Source: Ulota crispa (taxonomy: Eukaryota; Streptophyta; Bryopsida; Orthotrichales; Orthotrichaceae). From it: 64,000 bases of DNA. Below, piece by piece: positions 58,365 to 64,000 of the stretch (the stretch's first letter is position 1; the number at the start of each line of letters is the position of its first letter). Under the pieces are notes generated by a model. That model searched no databases and was not told the origin of the DNA. It saw only the letters and a program-made list of their open reading frames with translations. Position numbers and translations under genes: made by a program. Where the stretch lies: assembly GCA_963920765.1 (NCBI GenBank), contig OY987242.1, forward strand, positions 16,640,002 through 16,704,001, given 5' to 3'.

Positions 58365-58871
58365 TGTCACGAACATGAGCAGATTGAACTATGAGGTTCT
58401 AGAAGGCTCTAGAGGATTAAAAGGCTCTAGAGGATTAGAATGATCTAGAGAATTAGAATGATTTAGAAAGTTTTAAAATGATAAAAGATTTTGGAAGCTT
58501 CTAGAAAGTTGAAAGCTTCTAGAAGGTTTGAAGCTTCTAGAAGATTGGAAGCTTTTAGAAGCTTAAAAGCTTCTAGATGACTGGAAGTTTTTAGCTTGAA
58601 AGCTTCTAGAAGCTTGAAAGCCTCTAGAAAGATTGAAATCTCAATTCTTAAATATCTATAGAAGTCAAGGATGAGATGTTCATCAGTCTCGACAACTCAT
58701 CTTGGGTCTTTAGTCTTTGGCCTCCAAGCCTTAGCCTTCTATTTTGCTCTTGCTTTGTATTATCATCATCTAATATACTTTTCTAGCCTTGGTTCTAAGT
58801 ACACTTCTAAATTTCTGTCTTAATTCTACGTTTTCATTTCTTCATTCTTGTCTCTAAGTCTGTCCTTGATA
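58365..58871 (+). repeat. 3' LTR, 507 bp, rich in heat-shock-element-like motifs
   Basis: Starts TGTCACGAACATGAG and ends TTGATA (a mutated CA). The first half has repeated TTCTAGAAG and GAAGCTTCTAGAA blocks. Perfect three-part GAAnnTTCnnGAA sites occur at 58494-58506 and 58530-58542, with two-part or one-mismatch versions at 58397-58404, 58512-58524, 58548-58560 and 58599-58611. Confidence 0.85.
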
Positions 58872-58876
58872 CTTAC

Positions 58877-59413
58877 CCCTTTTGACCTTTAGAGGGTTAA
58901 CAATGTTGGAATTTTGAGTATGTTGTTGTGCATATTAAATAGTTTTTGAGCTAAAATTAAGTGACCATGTCCAAAATTTAAATAAATCAAGGTAGAAATC
59001 CTTATTTCAAGTATTCCATGGTCACATACATATTTATACATCAAAAAAATATAATAGACATAGATCCAGTAAATGCAAGATATGTTTTTACTTCTCTCAA
59101 TGCATGCCCAATTTTATTCAAAAACATTGCAAAAATGACCATTGATTAAATAGTGGCAATTGCGTAATAAGAATCTTGAATGTAATTTGTACTTTGTCAA
59201 TTTCAATTTTGATTCCTCTTTTGCTTGTTGATTGCAATAGAGAATTAATTTCTATCAAATTGTAGCAAACTTACGCAGTTTTGACTTTTGTATCTATTAT
59301 TTGAGCATGAAAACTTTGAAGTTGAGTATGTGTTATGAATGTGCAAGGTCTCAAGTTCAAGCTTCAAATTACTATTTAGTGCTTCTATTCATCAAATTTT
59401 CAAACATACGGAC
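58877..59413. other. No recognisable gene
   Basis: Short AT-rich stretch with no coding frame. A GACCTTTAGAGGGTTAA terminus-like motif lies right after the retrotransposon. Confidence 0.4.
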
Positions 59414-59661
59414 TTAACCCATGAACGCCCAAAGGGCCAAAATTTGGCCTCTCAGTTTTGAAAAAATTCCTTCATTGACCGTTATATTCTATTCAATGGT
59501 ACAGTGAAGGGATATGTCTTTTTCCTTGGAACTCCAAACCTATGTTCACTTTCAATTGGTACGATCAGTTTTTGTGAATTACTTTTAGGTGATAGTTTGA
59601 TTGGAATAAGTTCCAAAGAGTTTGACTTCGAGTGAACTTGTGCTAGGTGCTCAGGGATTAA
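59414..59661. mobile_element. Short TTAACCC-terminated foldback, about 248 bp
   Basis: The left end is TTAACCCATGAACGCCCAAAG and the complement of the right end is TTAATCCCTGAGCACC. Same terminal type as 9305-9523 and 25592-25819. The interior is not obviously shared. Confidence 0.45.
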
Positions 59662-59759
59662 GTCCTGCATAATTAAAACACACCATGTGATTTGGCATCA
59701 CAACATCCACAACATTAATCCCTACACCCCAAGCCCTCTTAAATTTTCTTTAAAGTGTT

Positions 59760-60740
59760 TTAACCCCTAAAGGATTGAGCCCTTTTTCTACTAAAGTCAC
59801 TGCAAATTGCCACTTCTAGGGCAATGAATAGAAAGATAGAAAGTTTGTATTTTTTTTAAAATCCAACCATAGGATCTTGCCTTAAATTATAGGAGCTATA
59901 TGTGGGAAAAAAATCAGCTCATTTTAGATGTAAAGGAGTGAGATATTGACATCTAAACTGCAAAAGCAAGTTTTTTTCCGTGTTGCCCATAAAAATATAG
60001 AAGCCTTTGACCTCTCTAATATCAAAAATATTGCTCTACGCAAAGTTGAGGTTTATTTTTTCATGTAGAAGACTAAGCTAGGTATGTGTAGGAGAATTTT
60101 CAAATGAATTGGAGGTGGAAGTCATATTTTGTAAAATCTTGCAATGCTATCAAGCCATGATATTTGCATATCTTGTTGCATATACAATAGGCAAAATTGG
60201 AGGATTTATGTAAAATTCAGAAATTTGAATTGCTTTGATCCAAATGGATGAGACCAAGGAATCAAAGTATAGTACACCTTGGAAAAAAAATCAATAATAA
60301 AAAACACAAAGACTTTAAAAAATTAAAGCACCAAGTTTTACAAGGGGCAAAAGGAATGGAGGTTTGGAAATTCCATACCTACCCACAAACTAAAACTTCT
60401 CACTCATCAATCAAAACTAAATGATTCAAAGCTTTCCACACATGTATAAATCTAAAGAACCAATTTCATATTTTTATTTCAAAAAAACAAATTTTAGAGA
60501 AGTTTTTTGGGTGGCCCGGATTGCCCACCCTCCTCGGGTTTACAAAAATTCATGTATAACTTCTTTAATAAATGACTAAATGAAGAAAAAACTAGATGTG
60601 CACATTCATCTTTAAATTCTCCACCTTCTTCAAAAGTTTCAAAATATTTATAAAAATTGGTTTAGCCAAAGGTACATGTTCAAGGTCCCATTTGTCTCCC
60701 AAGGGGACAACGTGGGGGATAACGGTCCTTTAGGGGATGA
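59760..60740 (+). mobile_element. Non-autonomous TIR element, CCCCTAAAGGACC family, copy 5
   Basis: The left end is TTAACCCCTAAAGGATTGAG and the right end GGTCCTTTAGGGGATGAA. It shares TGCCACTTCTAGGGCAAT near the left end and GGTACATGTTCAAGG near the right end with the other copies. About 0.98 kb and non-coding. Confidence 0.65.
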
Positions 60741-62248
60741 ATTAAAAGCCAAAAGTTATGATATTGAGTTTAATCAATTTTTTTGGAAATTGCCACAGTA
60801 GTCTTAACCTTTAACGTATTATGGATCATATAGGAAAGAAAATACAACTATATCACACAATGATTGAAATATTATAATGTTTGACTATAAGGATGCTCTT
60901 AATTATAGATGTGATTCAAAGTTGTTAAATATTTTATTCACATTTCAAAATTGAAACTGAGATTGCATAACATAAGGTTAAAAGAACATACCATGCATAA
61001 CCACAATTAATTTGGAACATTTTAAAATTTGAATTGCAACCCTTTTTTTTTAAGAAATTGCAACTTCTTTTCTTTTTCTTCTAGAACCAAGTGTGTTTGA
61101 AGCGCATCCCCAAAAGCTCTTAGCACTAAAAACCAAGTTTTGCAATGGATACTTTAGCACAAGATTCTTAATATAAATGTCACACAAATTTAATTTTAAA
61201 ATTGACTATTTGGTGTTAAAACTAAGCCCGATAGGAAGCTTACTTAAAAAACAAAATAGCAAAAACATCAACTAATATAAAAATTATTTATATTCAAAGT
61301 TTCGTCCTTAAGCATTTAGGGGTCAACTAACACAAAGATCTAAAAAATTCTTCGTTGTCTCATCGGTTAGACTCTGATTACAAATTTAGATTAAGAAAAA
61401 AAAAAAAAAAGTTAATTCTCTATCAAAAAATATCGTAATTCGTTTGTGAGCTTACTTAGTCCATTGTAAAAGGCGTTATAAGATTTATCAACGAGCCTGC
61501 CTCAGGGCCTTTAGTATGAATTACAAAATTATTTGGTGAGCATAAATTGGTGAGTCATGAGCAGGGTTCAAGGTTTTGTGAGTAGGAAGGGATTCTCAAC
61601 TCAAAATGAATGGAATAATTAAAAAATAACAAGTTTTTTTGAAGAGTTGATAGTTTAAAACACACAATCATAGGACCCTATATACAAAGTTATAGGTGGA
61701 ATTTATATTTTGACAAACAATCTTGGCTCACTCTTTGCATCTTCTAGATCCTTGCTCATGAAATATCATTCTTTTGAGGTGTGTTCCATGTCTTTGATGA
61801 CCTTGAAAAACAGTGGAGGTATGCCCAACATGATTTAGAGCATGTTAGTCAACTCTCTACAACACTCCTATTGTAGAAAATGTTCACCACACATGGTCAA
61901 AGAGACCTAAATTTTTTGGGCAAAGGTCAAAAAAAATTTTTTACACCAACTTTAAATGCTCATACCTTTCAATTTGTACGATCAAAACTCATGAAAATTT
62001 CACTATGGCTCCTTGCTTAAGTCCTATGCAAAATCTTACAGTCAGATTTGTGAAAATTTGAAAAAATATCTTCTTAGGACCAAAACACCAAAATTGGCAG
62101 TTTTCCTAATTTTTCAAAAAAATTGTGCTTGGACCTTTAGGAGTTAAGAGAATGGGGGGAGAGACTTGGCCACCCCTTTACACAAATTGGACAAAGTATA
62201 TCTATATCATTGTTGAGGAAACTCACATTATTCCAACTCTAACTCTAG
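60741..62248. other. No gene; diverged repeat fragments
   Basis: Around 61540-61770 the sequence resembles 9622-9725 (ATAGTTATAGGTGAAATT and CTTGCTCATG motifs). A GGACCTTTAGGAGTTAAG terminus-like motif lies at about 62130. No coding frame with a domain. Confidence 0.35.
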
Positions 62249-62257
62249 TTAGAATAA

Positions 62258-62549
62258 GGAAAAATTTCTTGGATACCCCTGAAGTTTGCAATATTTTCAT
62301 GGATACCCCTGCTTTTCTAGAAACATCACAAATACCTTTGGACCAAAAAATTTAAGCATTTGTTTTGTTATGCATTTTGTGTGCACACTTTTTCTTTCTT
62401 GTTAAGTGTGCACACAAAGGAAGGAGGGAAGCGGCATGCACAATGAAACAAATGCCTAAATTTTTGACCCAAGAGTATTAGTGAATTTTTGAAAGCAGGG
62501 GTATCTATGAAAATATTGCAAACTTCAAGGATATCCATAGAATTTTCTC
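62258..62549. mobile_element. Mutator-like MITE, GGGAAAATTTCATGG family, copy 3
   Basis: The left end reads GGAAAAATTTCTTGGATACC. The complement of the right end reads GAGAAAATTCTATGGATATC. The flanks TTAGAATAA and TTAGAAAAA match at 8 of 9 positions. Arms extend beyond 100 bp. Confidence 0.75.
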
Positions 62550-62558
62550 TTAGAAAAA

Positions 62559-64000
62559 TATGTATGCATATTTTACAATTTCAGAAATTTGGACTACAAT
62601 CTTCCTCATTACTTACTACTGTAGAAGCTTCACTTAGAGCTTCTTCAACCTTTCTCTCCAAACGGAGCACACCAAGCAGGGTATGGAGTGCAACTTTTTG
62701 TTTGAAGTACACGGCTCCAGGCTACAGAGCAAGCCTCCTTTCGCAAATAAGCACCGCAAGTCTGCTTTCGCAAACACTGTCCTGCTCTTTTGGGAGTGCA
62801 AGCAAATCATAACAAGCTACACTATGATAATCAAGCATGGCAGGTTTTAGCGAGCGCATTGGAATTTACCGTTTGTGTAGCAAAATTTGACGAGACCACC
62901 CATTGTTTTCTGTTTAGCCTGTCATGACTGAACCTATTTTCCAAAGCTTTAGGAGGTTGGGCTCAATGCTTCGCAGTGTGGCGAGGAAGAGTGGAAGTGC
63001 TCTTACTTATAATGGTGCAACTTCTCTGTCCATACCTCATTCGTTGACATCGTTATTGACTCCGACTATTACTTCACTGGCCAATCCCGAACTAAAAAGT
63101 GCCCGAGATATCTGAAACGTTAGAATCACGGGATCCAGCTCACTGTCATCCAGTGCCTGTGATATTTTCTGGATTCATCCAACATGTTTTCATCTATCCT
63201 CCCATTTTTCCAATAGTTTGTTCTTTGCACACGTGATTGTGGAGGATGTCAAATAGTATTTATAAACTGCTCTTTTCAGCAGAAGTGCTACTACAGGGCG
63301 GTTTATGTTGTACTGTACATTATAATATATTTCCCGCACATAGAAAGTAGGGAAAATCTGAGATATCCTCAGGGCCCATTCACTCGGAATCTGCCTAGAT
63401 ACCTTGGGACCTTTTCAAAAGCAAGAAGAAAAAAAATTCAGCTCATACGGCTCCAAGAATTGCCTTAAACACTCATTAGGGATAGTCACACCTTCTCCGA
63501 AATGAGAGTTTTATGAGATATGGAATTGAAATATGAGTCAATAGAAGCACTTCTCCATGAAGAAGGTATGACTCCTTTTTCCTTTTTTTGTGGGTGATGG
63601 AGAATGGAGAATGATTGTACTTAAAAAATGGTGTTTCAAAAAGAACGCAAGTTGCATTCACACATTCAATGAAGTCCTTCAACTATAAGGAGGATGAAAG
63701 CAAAAAAAACAAGATGAAAAAGAGACATGCATTGGTAAAAACCTCACTTGCAAAAGCTTCTTCTCGTCCATTTTTCTCCTTTAAAGGTGAGGAAAAAAGC
63801 TTCTCAATTTCCAAAGAATGTGGCCTCAACAAATCCAGGAGAGAATGCCACTTTCCCACTCTTTGAAACTTGAGAATGAGGTGAAGAAGGTGGGACTATC
63901 CGTATTGACTATTGTAGGTTGAGAGTAGATTCGTCAAGTCGTTGCCAAATTGATTATTTTTTAAGAAACAATCAATTTGGCATCAAATTTCATAATTAGA
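62559..64000. other. No recognisable gene
   Basis: Several short plus-strand frames (for example 62924-63115 and 63615-63866) lack a recognisable domain. No terminal repeats seen. Confidence 0.4.

Larger units (their letters stand above)
53053..58871 (+). mobile_element. Ty3/gypsy chromovirus LTR retrotransposon, defective, 5819 bp
   Basis: Two 507 bp LTRs bracket gag and pol relics. The 5' flank TTTAC (53048-53052) and 3' flank CTTAC (58872-58876) match at 4 of 5 positions, a likely 5 bp target duplication. A polypurine tract (about 58351-58364) lies directly upstream of the 3' LTR, which starts TGTCACGAACATG. Pol order is protease, reverse transcriptase, RNase H, integrase and a chromodomain, as in chromoviruses. 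Every domain carries stops or frameshifts. The LTRs have diverged considerably, so the insertion is old. The superfamily is certain; the clade is not. Confidence 0.9.

Noticed and set aside
1-64000. tRNA, rRNA or organellar DNA insertions
   Set aside because: No convincing cloverleaf, rRNA core or plastid/mitochondrial gene sequence was noticed by eye; tRNAscan-SE and an organelle search would settle it.

Overview
This is a window of plant nuclear DNA. Both intact genes are spliced with GT/AG introns and belong to land-plant families: a 9-cis-epoxycarotenoid dioxygenase (NCED) and a SUVR5-type zinc-finger/SET histone methyltransferase. The rest is AT-rich DNA full of plant-type transposons and foldback elements. 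NCED genes of flowering plants are normally intronless, while this one has four introns. That and the moderate intron sizes make me lean, without proof, to a non-flowering land plant such as a bryophyte or lycophyte.

Layout. 1-5.1 kb: little is recognisable except a decayed gene resembling the plant Transposase_24 (CACTA/En-Spm) family near 3.9-5.1 kb. 5.1-16.7 kb: no convincing host gene, but many small inverted-repeat elements (Tourist-like, CACTA-like, and a ~0.93 kb family with termini like CCCCTAAAGGACC). 17.08-21.30 kb, minus strand: the NCED gene, five exons, 612 codons, with foldback elements inside introns 3 and 4 and a threefold repeat just upstream of the ATG. 21.5-28.7 kb: foldback elements, several with 9-10 bp flanking duplications. 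28.84-38.84 kb, minus strand: the SUVR5-like gene, 15 exons and 1671 codons, with a foldback element in its last intron and a G-rich hexanucleotide array about 450 bp upstream. 40.6-46.7 kb: a complete but inactivated PIF/Harbinger transposon with terminal repeats, TAA target duplication, a transposase relic and a convergent Myb/SANT partner relic. 46.7-53.0 kb: minisatellites and more foldbacks. 53.05-58.87 kb: a complete but dead Ty3/gypsy chromovirus with two 507 bp LTRs. 58.9-64 kb: more non-autonomous elements and unannotated AT-rich DNA.

The two host genes are unrelated in function: one would make the committed C15 precursor of abscisic acid in plastids, the other would write repressive histone methylation in the nucleus. 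The strongest unusual signals are clustered heat-shock-element-like motifs in the LTRs of the chromovirus; several foldback families whose 9-10 bp duplications point to Mutator-type transposition; a five-member TIR family; and nonsense mutations in the Harbinger transposase that all look like C-to-T or G-to-A changes. All exon boundaries were read by eye from splice motifs and reading frame. In both genes the exon lengths add up to an exact multiple of three.
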